A DNA stretch of 64,000 nt from Geodermatophilus normandii (GTDB lineage Bacteria > Actinomycetota > Actinomycetes > Mycobacteriales > Geodermatophilaceae): NCBI RefSeq assembly GCF_003182485.1, contig NZ_QGTX01000001.1, forward strand, positions 3,612,001-3,676,000. Reading direction: 5' to 3'. The notes below the pieces were generated by a model. That model had not been told where the DNA came from. It was given only the letters and a program-made list of their open reading frames with translations, and did not search any database. Below, in pieces: positions 25,521 to 34,029 of the stretch. The position numbers and the translations under genes are program-made. Each line of letters starts with the position of its first letter. The first letter of the stretch is position 1.

Positions 25521-26645
25521 TCAGACGGGGCGGGCGAGCTCGGCCAGGACCTCCCCGGTGAGCCGGCCGGGGAGGGAGGGGTCCGCGGGCGGGTGCCGCT
25601 CCCACTCCCCCAGCCGCACCGACGTCTCGACCACCAGCCGGCAGCGGTCGAACCGCCGCTCGCCGAAGCGGAGCAGCACGGCCGGCACGTCGTCATCGGC
25701 GGCCGGCACCCCGGCCAGCATCCCGGCGAGGACGACGGAGTCCTCGATCGCCATGCCGACGCCGTAGGCCAGCTGCGGCGTGGTGGTGTGCACGGCGTCC
25801 CCGACCAGCACCGTCCGGCCGCGGGACCACGGCAGCGGGACGAGCAGCGACTGCAGGGAGCGCACGTCGACGTCGCCGTCCAGCGCGTCCGCGACGAGCG
25901 GCACCGGGCCGCCGAACGGCCGCAGCCGCTCCCGGAACGCCTCCGTGAGCTCCTCCGGCGGCGGGCGCTCGGCGCCGCGGTCGGGCTCGAGCAGCCAGAC
26001 GTAGAGGCCGGCGCCGGAGACCGGGACGACGCCGACCTTCCCCAGCTCCGGGCCGCCGTCGAGCATCGAGTACCGCGTGACGTCCGGCGGCCGCGGTGCC
26101 GGCGCCCGCCAGATCACCTGGCCGGTCGGGCGCGGCCGCGGCGCCCCGGGCAGGACCGTCAACCGGGTGTGCGAGTGCAGCCCGTCCGCGCCGACGACCA
26201 CGTCGACGGTCTCGGTGGCGCCGTCGGAGAGCCGGACCTCCACCCGGTCCCCCGCATCGGTCAGGCCGGCCACCGTCGTCCCCGTCCGCAGCTCGGCGCC
26301 GGAGGCGGTCACGGCGCCGGTGAGGACCTCGGACAGCGCCGCCCGGGAGATCGCGAGCGACGCCGGCCGGCCGGCGAGCAGCGACGGCGGGGTCAGCGTC
26401 CTCCGGACGGTGCCGTCGGCGTCGCAGAGGTCGATCCCGTCGTGCGGGTGGCCGCGCTCGAGGCAGGGCCCGAGCAGCCCGAGGGAGTCCAGCGCCCGCA
26501 TCGGTGCGCTCTGCAGGACCAGCCCGGGGCCGGACGGACGGACCTCGGGCTGCGCCTCGACCAGGACCACCTCGGCGCCCCGCCCGGCCAGGGCGGCCGC
26601 CGCCGTGCACCCGGCCGGGCCGGCGCCGACGACCAGCACCCTCAC
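25521..26645 (-). CDS. FAD-dependent monooxygenase, PHBH (group A) type
   Basis: 374 residues, normal length. VLVVGAGPAGCTAAAALAGRG is the Rossmann GxGxxG, VVGADGLHSHTR the DG motif, and TVLVGDAVHTTTP the second FAD/GD motif. Group A enzymes hydroxylate aromatic rings with NAD(P)H and O2. The start overlaps the ROK stop, so it is translationally coupled to the sugar operon. A role on the aromatic aglycone set free from glycosides fits the context (inference). Confidence 0.87.
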   Translation of the reverse strand: MRVLVVGAGPAGCTAAAALAGRGAEVVLVEAQPEVRPSGPGLVLQSAPMRALDSLGLLGPCLERGHPHDGIDLCDADGTVRRTLTPPSLLAGRPASLAISRAALSEVLTGAVTASGAELRTGTTVAGLTDAGDRVEVRLSDGATETVDVVVGADGLHSHTRLTVLPGAPRPRPTGQVIWRAPAPRPPDVTRYSMLDGGPELGKVGVVPVSGAGLYVWLLEPDRGAERPPPEELTEAFRERLRPFGGPVPLVADALDGDVDVRSLQSLLVPLPWSRGRTVLVGDAVHTTTPQLAYGVGMAIEDSVVLAGMLAGVPAADDDVPAVLLRFGERRFDRCRLVVETSVRLGEWERHPPADPSLPGRLTGEVLAELARPV

Positions 26646-27907
26646 GGCGCCACCTGCAGCTGCGGCGCCGCGGTGCGCGGCGAGCCGCTGGCCAGCCACA
26701 GCGGCATGGCCGACGGCCGGAACAGCGCGTCGGTGACGAGCAGCGCGCCACCGGTCGTCCCCTCCCGCGGATCGAGCGAGGAGGTGCGCACCGACAGCCG
26801 GCGGGCGGCCAGCTCGATGAGGCCCCCGGACAGGGCGCGCTCGAACTCCTCGACGAACAGCGGCCCGGACCGCAGGACGCCGCCACCCAGGACCAGCGTG
26901 CCCGGGTTGGCGAAGTTCACGATGCCGGCGATCGCGGTGCCGGTGACCCGCCCGGCCCGTGCCACCGCGGCCCGGGCCGCCTCGTCCCCGGCCGCGGTGG
27001 CCGCACCGATGTCCTCCCCGGTGATCCGGCCGGTGCGGGCGAGGCACTCGGCCAGCGCCGGGCTGCGGCCGGCCCGCGCGTCCTCGGTCAGCCGCCGGAC
27101 GAGCGCCCAGCCGCCCGCGACGGCCTCCAGGCAGCCGGTCTTCCCGCACCGGCAGACCGCGGCCGGGTCGTCGGTGACGCGGACGTGCCCGATGTCGCCG
27201 GCGGCACCGCTGTCGCCGCGGTGCAGCCGGCCGCCGGTCACCAGCGCGCTGCCGATCCCGGTGGCCACCTTGACGAAGAGCAGGTCGCGGCGTTCACGGG
27301 GGGTGCCGCGCTCCCACTCCCCCAGGGCCATGAGGTTCACCTCGTTGTCGACCCAGACCGGCGCGTCGTACCGGGCGGAGAACCGGGCCCGGACGTCGAC
27401 CCCGTCCCACCCCGGCATGATCGGCGGCGCGATGACGCGGCCGGTCGCGACGTCGACCGGGCCGGGCAGCCCGAGGGCGATCCCCCACACCGGCCGCCCG
27501 GGAACGGTGGCCAGCAGTTGCCCGAACAGCACCTCGACCCGCCCGAGCACCACCTCGGGGCCGTCCTGGACGTCGATCCGCTCGAACCGCGAGCCCAGCT
27601 CGGTACCGCCGAGGTCGCTGACCGCGGCGTGCAGGGAGACCGCCCCGAGCGACGCCGACAGCACCACCCCCGCCTCGGTCCGCAGCCGTACGGCGCGCGA
27701 CGGGCGGCCGCGGGTCCCCGTGGCGAGCGGATCGCTCTCGGCGAGCACCCCGAGCGCGATCCCCTCGCGGAGCCGGTCGTTGACCACCGTCCGGCCCAGC
27801 CCGCTCACCGACTCCAGCTCCGGCCGGGTGACGGCGACGCCGGTGCGGACGAGGTCGACGATCTGCGCCAGCACGAGGACGTCGCGCGCCGACGGCGGCC
27901 GGGTCAC
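26642..27907 (-). CDS. ROK-family transcriptional repressor
   Basis: 421 residues. An N-terminal winged helix (residues ~8-65: LVLAQIVDLVRTGVAVTRPE, LGRTVVNDRL) precedes a ROK kinase-like domain: VWVDNEVNLMALGEWERG, the zinc site GCLEAVAGG after CRCGKTG, and LVLGGGVLRSG. ROK repressors (NagC/XylR type) lose DNA binding on sugar binding. Located inside the catabolic operon, it is a good candidate for its own regulator. An AGGAGGA ribosome site precedes the GTG start. A GGGGTC repeat fills the 53-bp gap after ThuA. Confidence 0.88.
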   Translation of the reverse strand: MTRPPSARDVLVLAQIVDLVRTGVAVTRPELESVSGLGRTVVNDRLREGIALGVLAESDPLATGTRGRPSRAVRLRTEAGVVLSASLGAVSLHAAVSDLGGTELGSRFERIDVQDGPEVVLGRVEVLFGQLLATVPGRPVWGIALGLPGPVDVATGRVIAPPIMPGWDGVDVRARFSARYDAPVWVDNEVNLMALGEWERGTPRERRDLLFVKVATGIGSALVTGGRLHRGDSGAAGDIGHVRVTDDPAAVCRCGKTGCLEAVAGGWALVRRLTEDARAGRSPALAECLARTGRITGEDIGAATAAGDEAARAAVARAGRVTGTAIAGIVNFANPGTLVLGGGVLRSGPLFVEEFERALSGGLIELAARRLSVRTSSLDPREGTTGGALLVTDALFRPSAMPLWLASGSPRTAAPQLQVAP

Positions 27908-27960
27908 GGGTCCTCCTGCGGGCGGCGGGGTCGGGGTCGGGGTCGGGGTCAGTGCCGGGG

Positions 27961-28878
27961 TCAGTGCCGGGCGGCGGCCGCCGCCGCCGGGACGGCTCGG
28001 TCGAAGCGCGACGGGTCGCCGTCGTAGTACGGCCAGACCCGCCACCGCGCCGCCCCGGTCCGCTCGGGCGGCCCCAGTGTGACCTCCCCGGTGGCCGCCC
28101 ACTCGACGCCGCGCACGAGCAGCGTCATGAACGGGATCTTGCGGAACGTGTCCCAGTCGTGCCCGAGGGTCACGCAGAACGACCGGCCGGCGCCCCACTC
28201 GTTCACCCAGGCCAGCGGCTGCTCGGTGTCCATGCCCGGGAGTGCCTCCAGCCCGCCGGGCGGGATGACGACCGGCGTGTGCGCGTTCGGCCATCCGGCG
28301 CGGCGGTAGCTGTCGACGTCGTCGAAGACGGTCAGCAGCACCCGCGCAGACGGGTCCATCCGCGCGCCGGTCAGGACGTCGTCGTTGACGACCGCCCACC
28401 GCGCGTCGAGCCCCTCGGTGATCGCGTGCCGGGGCTCCGTCGTCCGGACCACGACCTCGCCCTGCGGCCGGGGCCGCAGGCCGGTCTCCCGGCTGAGCGT
28501 GGCCCCGCGCATCCGGTCGAACTCCTCGGGCCACCCCCAGTCCGGCTCCTGCACGGACGACCCGTGGAACCAGACCACACCGCGGCCCCGGTCGCGGACG
28601 AACCGCAGCAGGGCCTGTTCCGTCGCCGTCCCGAAGCCCTCCGCGACCGAGTGGTAGTCGTCGCGCCCCTCGTACATCACCAGGACGACGTCGAAGCGGT
28701 CGAGCAGCTCGTCGCCGATGCCGCGGAACTCCTCGAGCACCCGGACGCGGAACCGGCCGGTCGACTCCAGCAGCGCCGTCAGCATGCCGGTGTGGTGGCG
28801 GAAGCTGCGGTGCTCGTTGTCGTGCTCGACGGTGACCCGGCCGGTGGCGAGCAGGACGTCGATCTTGTCGGGTGTCAC
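27961..28878 (-). CDS. ThuA-like domain protein
   Basis: 305 residues. The ThuA (class I glutamine amidotransferase-like) fold is seen in RSFRHHTGMLTALLESTGRF, the segment FDVVLVMYEGRD, VVWFHGSSV and GRSFCVTLGHDWDTF near the end. ThuA-family proteins act in sugar utilisation, including pathways through 3-keto disaccharides. In an operon of TIM-barrel sugar enzymes a hydrolytic or isomerising step on a keto-sugar is plausible, but unproven. The start overlaps the Hyi-like gene stop by 4 bp. Confidence 0.82.
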   Translation of the reverse strand: MTPDKIDVLLATGRVTVEHDNEHRSFRHHTGMLTALLESTGRFRVRVLEEFRGIGDELLDRFDVVLVMYEGRDDYHSVAEGFGTATEQALLRFVRDRGRGVVWFHGSSVQEPDWGWPEEFDRMRGATLSRETGLRPRPQGEVVVRTTEPRHAITEGLDARWAVVNDDVLTGARMDPSARVLLTVFDDVDSYRRAGWPNAHTPVVIPPGGLEALPGMDTEQPLAWVNEWGAGRSFCVTLGHDWDTFRKIPFMTLLVRGVEWAATGEVTLGPPERTGAARWRVWPYYDGDPSRFDRAVPAAAAAARH

Positions 28879-29651
28879 GCGTCCGCCGCGACCGACCGGA
28901 TGTACTCGACCGACTTCGTGGTCTCGACGGCCGGGAAGTACTCCAGGCCGATCGGCCCGTCGTAGCCGGAGGCGCGGAGGACGGCCAGCTGGGCGGGCCA
29001 GTCGACGGCGCCGCTGCCGGGCTCGTGCCGGCCCGGCACGTCGGCGAGCTGGACGTACTTCACGTAGCCGGCCGCGTTGGCCAGCTCGGTCGCCGGGTCC
29101 TCGCCCTGGGCGATCGAGTGGTAGAGGTCGTAGAGGATGCCGAAGCGGTCGGAGCCGATGGCGCGGGCGACGTCCACGGCGTCCTCGGTGCGGTCGGTGA
29201 GCGCGCCCGGGTGGTCGACGCGGGAGTTGACCGGCTCGAGGACGAAGTCGACGTCCGCCCCGCGGTGCCGCTCGACGGCCTCGCCGTACATGTCGATGAC
29301 CACCTGGTGGTTGCGCTGCCGGTTCATGCCGGGGAAGCCCACGCCCGAGGCGAGCACGATCCGGGGGCAGCCGAGGAGCTCGGCGTGCTGGACGGCGGTG
29401 TCCAGCCCCTCGTGGGCGGGGGTCAGGTCGGTGCCGGGGAAGGTGAAGCCCATCCGCGGCCCGGCGAGCAGCGAGGTGAGCTGGACGCCGGTGTCGGCGA
29501 GCGCCTTGCCGAGGGAGTCGAGGTCCTTGTCGGTGGAGAACCACATCTCTACGGCGTCGAAGCCGGCGGCGGCCGCTGCCCGTACCCGGTCGCCGGCGTC
29601 GGGTCCCGCCTCGGTGAAGAGCAGTTCGATGTTGGCGGAGAGCTGGTACAC
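28875..29651 (-). CDS. Hydroxypyruvate-isomerase-like TIM-barrel protein
   Basis: 258 residues, the Hyi length. Visible metal-site segments: FDAVEMWF, VDFVLEPVNSRVDHPG, FGILYDLYHS, VKYVQLADVPGRHEPGSG and GPIGLEYFPA. The C-terminus VETTKSVEYIRS is typical of the Hyi group. It isomerises small hydroxy-keto acids or 2-oxo-tetronates in known members; here the substrate could be a sugar fragment from the pathway. It is separated from the alpha-subunit gene by 14 bp. Confidence 0.82.
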   Translation of the reverse strand: MYQLSANIELLFTEAGPDAGDRVRAAAAAGFDAVEMWFSTDKDLDSLGKALADTGVQLTSLLAGPRMGFTFPGTDLTPAHEGLDTAVQHAELLGCPRIVLASGVGFPGMNRQRNHQVVIDMYGEAVERHRGADVDFVLEPVNSRVDHPGALTDRTEDAVDVARAIGSDRFGILYDLYHSIAQGEDPATELANAAGYVKYVQLADVPGRHEPGSGAVDWPAQLAVLRASGYDGPIGLEYFPAVETTKSVEYIRSVAADA

Positions 29652-29665
29652 GTCAGGAGTCCTTG

Positions 29666-30724
29666 TCAGTGGGGAGGGTCGCTCAGGGCGGCCGTGATCG
29701 ACCGGCGGATGAGGTCGTGCTGCTTGCGGACGAGGTCGACCGGGTCGGCCTCGTCGAGGTCGGCGAAGGCGTGGCCCTCCCACTCGCTGGAGAAGAAGCC
29801 GGAGTAGCCGCCGCGGACGAACTCCCGGACGATCGCCGGGTAGTCGATGGCCGGCTCGTCGCCGTGCTCGTCGATGTCGTAGAACTTCGCGTGGACGTGC
29901 CTGATCTGCGGCATGATGTCGGCCCACTCGGCCGGGTCGACGTGCCCGTGCATGTTGAACGCCAGCCGCGCGAAGGAGCCGAGCGACTCCGGGGCGATGC
30001 CCCGGGTGTGCAGGTACTGCACGAACTCACCGTGCCGGGCGTTGATGTCGGCGTCGGTCGCCCAGATCCGCTGCAGCTCCTCGAGGTCCTGCTGCTCGAG
30101 GCCCATCCTCGCGAGCTTGCGCAGGATCGTCGGTGACATGGCGTGCATGGTGGAGCTGAAGTCAGCGACGAAGCCCAGCCGCGGCGAGTCGATCTCCGCG
30201 TACGTCTCCCGGATCTCCAGCACCTTGGGCGAGTTCGGGCCGAGCGGGGCGTGCAGCTCCCAGCCCATGGTGAGGTCGAGCTCCTCGGCCACCGGCAGCA
30301 GCCGGCGGATCAGCTCCGGCTTGGCGCTCTGGATGCGCACCAGCGGGAAGCCGAGCGCGTGCGCGCTGCGGAACTGGGTGACGGTGAACTCGTACTCCTC
30401 GTCGGGCGTCATGTCCCGGTCGCGGCGTCGGCCCATGTCCAGGTTGCAGCCGAACGAGCTGGGCACGAAGCCGTGCCGGTCGAACGCGTCGCGCCAGGCC
30501 CGCACGAACTCGGGGGTCACCTCCGGGTAGGTGCGGATCGTCTGCGACGCGACGATCTCGATGCCCGGGCCGATGCCCGCGGCGTCGACGACGTCGAGCA
30601 GGCCGGCCAGGTCGTAGCGGCCGGCGGCCCACTCGCTGGTCAGGGAGTAGAGCGTCAACCCCAGCCGGATGCCGCTCCCCTCGACCGCCGGGGCGGCGAC
30701 GCGGGCGGGCAGGGTCGTGGTCAT
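29666..30724 (-). CDS. C-glycoside deglycosidase alpha-subunit-like TIM barrel (set 1)
   Basis: 352 residues, a xylose-isomerase-like TIM barrel. Likely metal ligands: E156 (MGWELHAP), D188 (FVADFSS), H276/H278 (IRHVHAKFYD) and E314 (SSEWEGH). This HAKFY...SSEWEGH...RKQHDLIR signature is shared with four other proteins in the island, each next to or fused to a small beta-type domain, as in CarB/CarC. Known alpha subunits (CarB, DgpB) use a divalent metal to cleave the C-C bond of 3-oxo-C-glycosides by elimination. The start overlaps the beta gene stop (ATGA). Action on O-glycosides instead is possible. Confidence 0.8.
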   Translation of the reverse strand: MTTTLPARVAAPAVEGSGIRLGLTLYSLTSEWAAGRYDLAGLLDVVDAAGIGPGIEIVASQTIRTYPEVTPEFVRAWRDAFDRHGFVPSSFGCNLDMGRRRDRDMTPDEEYEFTVTQFRSAHALGFPLVRIQSAKPELIRRLLPVAEELDLTMGWELHAPLGPNSPKVLEIRETYAEIDSPRLGFVADFSSTMHAMSPTILRKLARMGLEQQDLEELQRIWATDADINARHGEFVQYLHTRGIAPESLGSFARLAFNMHGHVDPAEWADIMPQIRHVHAKFYDIDEHGDEPAIDYPAIVREFVRGGYSGFFSSEWEGHAFADLDEADPVDLVRKQHDLIRRSITAALSDPPH

Positions 30725-31131
30725 CGGGATCCTCCGTGCGCGACGAGCGACCGGCGGTCGCTCGCGTGGTTGGTGACGTAGACCTGCGGGGCGATCTGCA
30801 TGTAGGGCAGCCGCAGGTCGACGGTCACCTCGACGTCGACCTCCTGGCCCTCGGCCGGCGGCTCGGCGAGCGGGACGACCACGACGAGCCGGTCCTGGAT
30901 GAACCAGAGGACGTCCCACTGGTCGGCCAGCTCCGCGACCCGGTAGGTCCGCCCTCCCAGCTCGACCCGCAGGTCGTCCTCCGGGATCTCACGGCCCTCG
31001 ACCGAGACCCGGACGTCGCTGACGCTGGACAGCCAGAGGCTCCGGTACCAGGGGACGGTCAGGGCGATGCCGAGCCCCTCGGGGCGCCGGATCAGGCTGT
31101 CGTGGGACAGGACGGTGTCACCGGTGGCCAT
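30721..31131 (-). CDS. C-glycoside deglycosidase beta-subunit-like protein (set 1)
   Basis: 136 residues, an all-beta small domain. Shared features with the other beta-type proteins here: PWYRSLWLSSVSDVRVSVEG (motif YRxL then a strand ending in [D/E]G), a WDVLWF strand, and LRLPYMQIAPQVY near the C-terminus. In CarC/DgpC this subunit packs on the TIM barrel and completes the active site. It is coupled by overlap to the alpha gene after it (ATGA) and the TIM-barrel gene before it (TGATG). Confidence 0.8.
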   Translation of the reverse strand: MATGDTVLSHDSLIRRPEGLGIALTVPWYRSLWLSSVSDVRVSVEGREIPEDDLRVELGGRTYRVAELADQWDVLWFIQDRLVVVVPLAEPPAEGQEVDVEVTVDLRLPYMQIAPQVYVTNHASDRRSLVAHGGSR

Positions 31132-32108
31132 CAGGCGGCCTCCTCCTCGACGAGGGGTCGCAGCTCGCGCTGCACGAGGTAGCCGGCCAGCAGCGCGCTG
31201 GCGGCGGGGTGCGGGCTCTGGTCGCTCTCGACGACGATCCAGCCGTCGTAGCCGGCGTCGAGCAGGGCGCGGGTGACGGCCGGGAAGTCGACGAGTCCGC
31301 CGTCGGCGCCCGGCTCGGCGAACCAGCGCGGGACCTCCCGGGCACCGCCGCGCACGCGGACGGTCCAGTGCGCGTGCGGCTGCAGGTACTCCTCGGCGTC
31401 GTCGACGGCGAGGGCGTCCTTGAACTGCACGTGCCAGATCCGGTCGCCCGTCTGCGCGATGACCGCCAGCGGGTCGATCCCTCCCACGGTGAGCTCGCCG
31501 GTGTCGAGGGCGAGGCCGACGAGCGCCGGGTCCGTCCGGTCGAGCAGCCGGGGCACGTGGTCCCGGCGCAGGGCCGAGAGGAAGTCCACGTGCAGCGCCG
31601 TCCGCACGCCGTGCTCCGCCGTCGCGCGGCCGACCGCGTCCCAGCACGCCGCGACACGGTCGATCGCCTCGTCGTCCAGCGGCTCGACGTCCCCGGCGCC
31701 GGGCACCGGCCGCACGAGCAGCACCGAACCACCGAGCTCGGCGAGGGCCCCGGCGAGCCAGCCCGCCCGCGCCACGATCGCGGGCAGGTCGGCCTCCACC
31801 AGCGGCGACAGCGGCCCGGTCAGGTGCTCCATCGAGCGCTCCGCCGGGTCCCAGTACCAGCTGCTGACCGCGTCGAGCGCGCAGCTGCGCAGGAACTCCC
31901 GGAAGCCCGTGACCGAGCCGAAGTTGGCCGCGAGCTGCTGCGGGTTGCCCAGCGGCTCCCACCGCCCGGTGCCGTAGGTCAGCTCGACGCCCTCGAAGCC
32001 GGCGATCGACACGGTCTTGAGCGCCCGCTCGTGCTGCTCGCGGCGGACGAAGTCGTCGAACTGCGGCTTCCACTGGTTGATCGCATAGGACCAACGGATC
32101 GCGCTCAC
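31131..32108 (-). CDS. Xylose-isomerase-like TIM barrel, type B, copy 2
   Basis: 325 residues. It opens IRWSYAINQWKPQFDDFVRR and continues ALKTVSIAGFEGVELTYGTG, almost identical in layout to the type B protein at 33055-34029. Segments GLALDTGELTVGGIDP, IWHVQFKD and GWIVVESD supply probable metal ligands. The family includes sugar epimerases, isomerases and hydratase/lyases of keto-sugars. It is placed right before the set 1 beta gene. Exact reaction unknown. Confidence 0.78.
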   Translation of the reverse strand: MSAIRWSYAINQWKPQFDDFVRREQHERALKTVSIAGFEGVELTYGTGRWEPLGNPQQLAANFGSVTGFREFLRSCALDAVSSWYWDPAERSMEHLTGPLSPLVEADLPAIVARAGWLAGALAELGGSVLLVRPVPGAGDVEPLDDEAIDRVAACWDAVGRATAEHGVRTALHVDFLSALRRDHVPRLLDRTDPALVGLALDTGELTVGGIDPLAVIAQTGDRIWHVQFKDALAVDDAEEYLQPHAHWTVRVRGGAREVPRWFAEPGADGGLVDFPAVTRALLDAGYDGWIVVESDQSPHPAASALLAGYLVQRELRPLVEEEAA

Positions 32109-33058
32109 CGGTAGATCTCCTCGAGGACGTTCTTCGCGTACCAGCGGGAGATCGCGGTGCTCTCGGAGTAGTCGCCGCCCTCCTTGTTGGCCTTGTCGTG
32201 CTCGACGGAGATCCAGCCGCGGTAGTCGTTGTCGCGGACGGCGGTCATCATCGCCGCGAAGTCCACGAGGCCGTGCGGCGTGCCCATCTCGTAGAACCAC
32301 TTGCCGGTGGTCGGCGCCATGATCTCGGAGTCGGGCCGGTGCCGGTGGTCGTCGCCGGTCGCGACGTTCCGGGTGTCCTTGAAGTGGAAGCCACTGACCC
32401 GGTGCGCGTGCCGCCGGTAGAAGGCCACCGGGTCGACCGACGCGATGCAGTGCTGGGCGGTGTCCACGAACAGCGACACGTACCGGTCGTCGGTGTGGCT
32501 GTAGAACGTCTCCAGGTCCGGCTCGCTCTGGATGCCGCAGAAGAACTCGTGGTGGCAGGTGAGCCGCACGCCGTACCCGGCGGTGATCTCCCCGACCTTG
32601 TTCCAGCACTCCGCCGTGTACTTGATCTTGTCTGCGGTGATCGGCTCCATGTCGTAGTAGAGCGTCGCCGGCATCACGATGATGTTGTCGAGCCGGATCT
32701 CCGACCAGCGGCCCATCGTGACGCGGAAGTCCTCGAGGATGTTCTCGTGCGTCTCCGGCAGGTGCGGGGCGTAGGTGCGGACGTCGTAGTCGGCGGCGTG
32801 GAAGGTGTTCACGATCCGCTCCAGGCCGTGGTCCTGGACCATCTCCTGGTACTTCGCCGGGCCGCCGTAGTCGCCGTACATCTGCCAGATCCGGAAGTCG
32901 AACGTGTCGATCGCGTCGAAGCCGGTCGCCTTGACCTGCTTCAGGAAGGCCGACATGGTCCGGTGCGAGTGCCACTGGTCGACCGGTCCGGCCGGCCCGT
33001 CGCTGCGCCAGTGGTCCATGTAGGACCACTTGATCCGGCGCTCGTCCGCCCCGGTCAT
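32105..33058 (-). CDS. Xylose-isomerase-like TIM barrel, type A, copy 2
   Basis: 317 residues. IKWSYMDHWRSDGPAGPVDQW at the start, TGFDAIDTFDF, VRLTCHHEFFCG, SLFVDTAQHCIASVDPVAFY, VSGFHFKDTR and GWISVEHDKA near the end. It pairs with type A copy 1 (34026-34991): the same blocks occur in the same order. His/Glu/Asp at these blocks would form the metal site. The start/stop overlap is 4 bp on both sides. Function is probably on a keto-sugar intermediate (inference). Confidence 0.78.
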   Translation of the reverse strand: MTGADERRIKWSYMDHWRSDGPAGPVDQWHSHRTMSAFLKQVKATGFDAIDTFDFRIWQMYGDYGGPAKYQEMVQDHGLERIVNTFHAADYDVRTYAPHLPETHENILEDFRVTMGRWSEIRLDNIIVMPATLYYDMEPITADKIKYTAECWNKVGEITAGYGVRLTCHHEFFCGIQSEPDLETFYSHTDDRYVSLFVDTAQHCIASVDPVAFYRRHAHRVSGFHFKDTRNVATGDDHRHRPDSEIMAPTTGKWFYEMGTPHGLVDFAAMMTAVRDNDYRGWISVEHDKANKEGGDYSESTAISRWYAKNVLEEIYR

Positions 33059-34029
33059 CGCTTGGGGATCCCCAGCTCGTGCTGCAGGTACCAGCTGTTG
33101 AGCATCGCGAGCTCGGCCGGGTTGCCGCCGTGGTCGCTCTCGACGACCACCCAGCCCCCGTAGTCCCGCTCGCGCAGCGCCGCGACGAAGCCGGGCACGT
33201 CGACCAGGCCGCCCTCGGTGCCCAGCTCGAAGAACCAGCGCTCGATCCGCCGCCCGGCGCCGCCCTTGAGCATCGTCGACTCCGCACCCGGCATCCGGTA
33301 CTCCTCGCCGGTGTCGGCGTAGCGGGTGTCCTTGAGGTGGACGTGGGTGACCCGCTCGGCGTCCTCCCGGTAGAAGGCGACCGGGTCGATGCCGCCGACC
33401 GTCAGCTCCGCGGTGTCGAGGGCGAACCCGACGGTCGCGGGATCGGTGGCGGCGAGCAGCGCCCGCAGTTCGTCGGCCGTGTGCACCGCGCCGAGGCAGT
33501 CGTAGTGCAGGGCGAGGCCGACGCCGGCAGCCGAGGTCAGCTCGCCGATGCGGTTCCAGACCTCACCGACCAGCTTGATGCCGTCGGCGTCCAGCGGCGG
33601 GGACATCCACGCCGAACCGACCGGGCGGACGACGAGCTGCTCGGCACCGACACCGGCGACGAAGTCGACGAGCGGGCGGGCCCACTCGACGATCGCGTCG
33701 TGGTCGGCCGGGTCGGCCGTCGACCGGAACGCGTAGCCCTCCTCCTCCTCGGCGGGGGCCTGCGGGTCCCAGAACATGCTCGAGACGCCCTGGACGCGGG
33801 CCCGGCGCAGGAAGTCGAGGAAGCCCTGGTGGCTGCCGTGGTTGAGCAGGATGACCTCGGGCCGGGCGATGTTGTCCCAGCGGCCGGTGCCCGACGCCAG
33901 CTCGACGTGGTCGAACCCGCACGCGGAGACCGTCTTGAGGGCGCGCTGCTGGTCCTCGTGCCGGACGAAGACGTCGAGCCGGTAGTTCCACTGGTTGAGG
34001 GCGTAGGACCAGCGCAGGGTGTCCCTCAT
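33055..34029 (-). CDS. Xylose-isomerase-like TIM barrel, type B, copy 1
   Basis: 324 residues. LRWSYALNQWNYRLDVFVRH, ALKTVSACGFDHVELASGTGRW, GFALDTAELTVGGIDPVAFY, VTHVHLKDTRYADTGEEYRM and GWVVVESDHGGNP. It is a close paralogue of the gene at 31131-32108, keeping HVHLKD where that copy has HVQFKD, so the two copies may differ in metal binding or substrate. Confidence 0.78.
   Translation of the reverse strand: MRDTLRWSYALNQWNYRLDVFVRHEDQQRALKTVSACGFDHVELASGTGRWDNIARPEVILLNHGSHQGFLDFLRRARVQGVSSMFWDPQAPAEEEEGYAFRSTADPADHDAIVEWARPLVDFVAGVGAEQLVVRPVGSAWMSPPLDADGIKLVGEVWNRIGELTSAAGVGLALHYDCLGAVHTADELRALLAATDPATVGFALDTAELTVGGIDPVAFYREDAERVTHVHLKDTRYADTGEEYRMPGAESTMLKGGAGRRIERWFFELGTEGGLVDVPGFVAALRERDYGGWVVVESDHGGNPAELAMLNSWYLQHELGIPKR

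Noticed and set aside
22332..26645. Polyketide biosynthesis cluster (ABM protein, SnoaL, FAD monooxygenase, MFS)
   Set aside because: No ketosynthase, acyl carrier or cyclase set is present; the genes lie on both strands and the last three belong to the sugar operon.
24231..28082. A 1283-codon plus-strand frame
   Set aside because: It is antisense to MFS, monooxygenase and ROK genes; composition is that of a reversed GC-rich coding strand.
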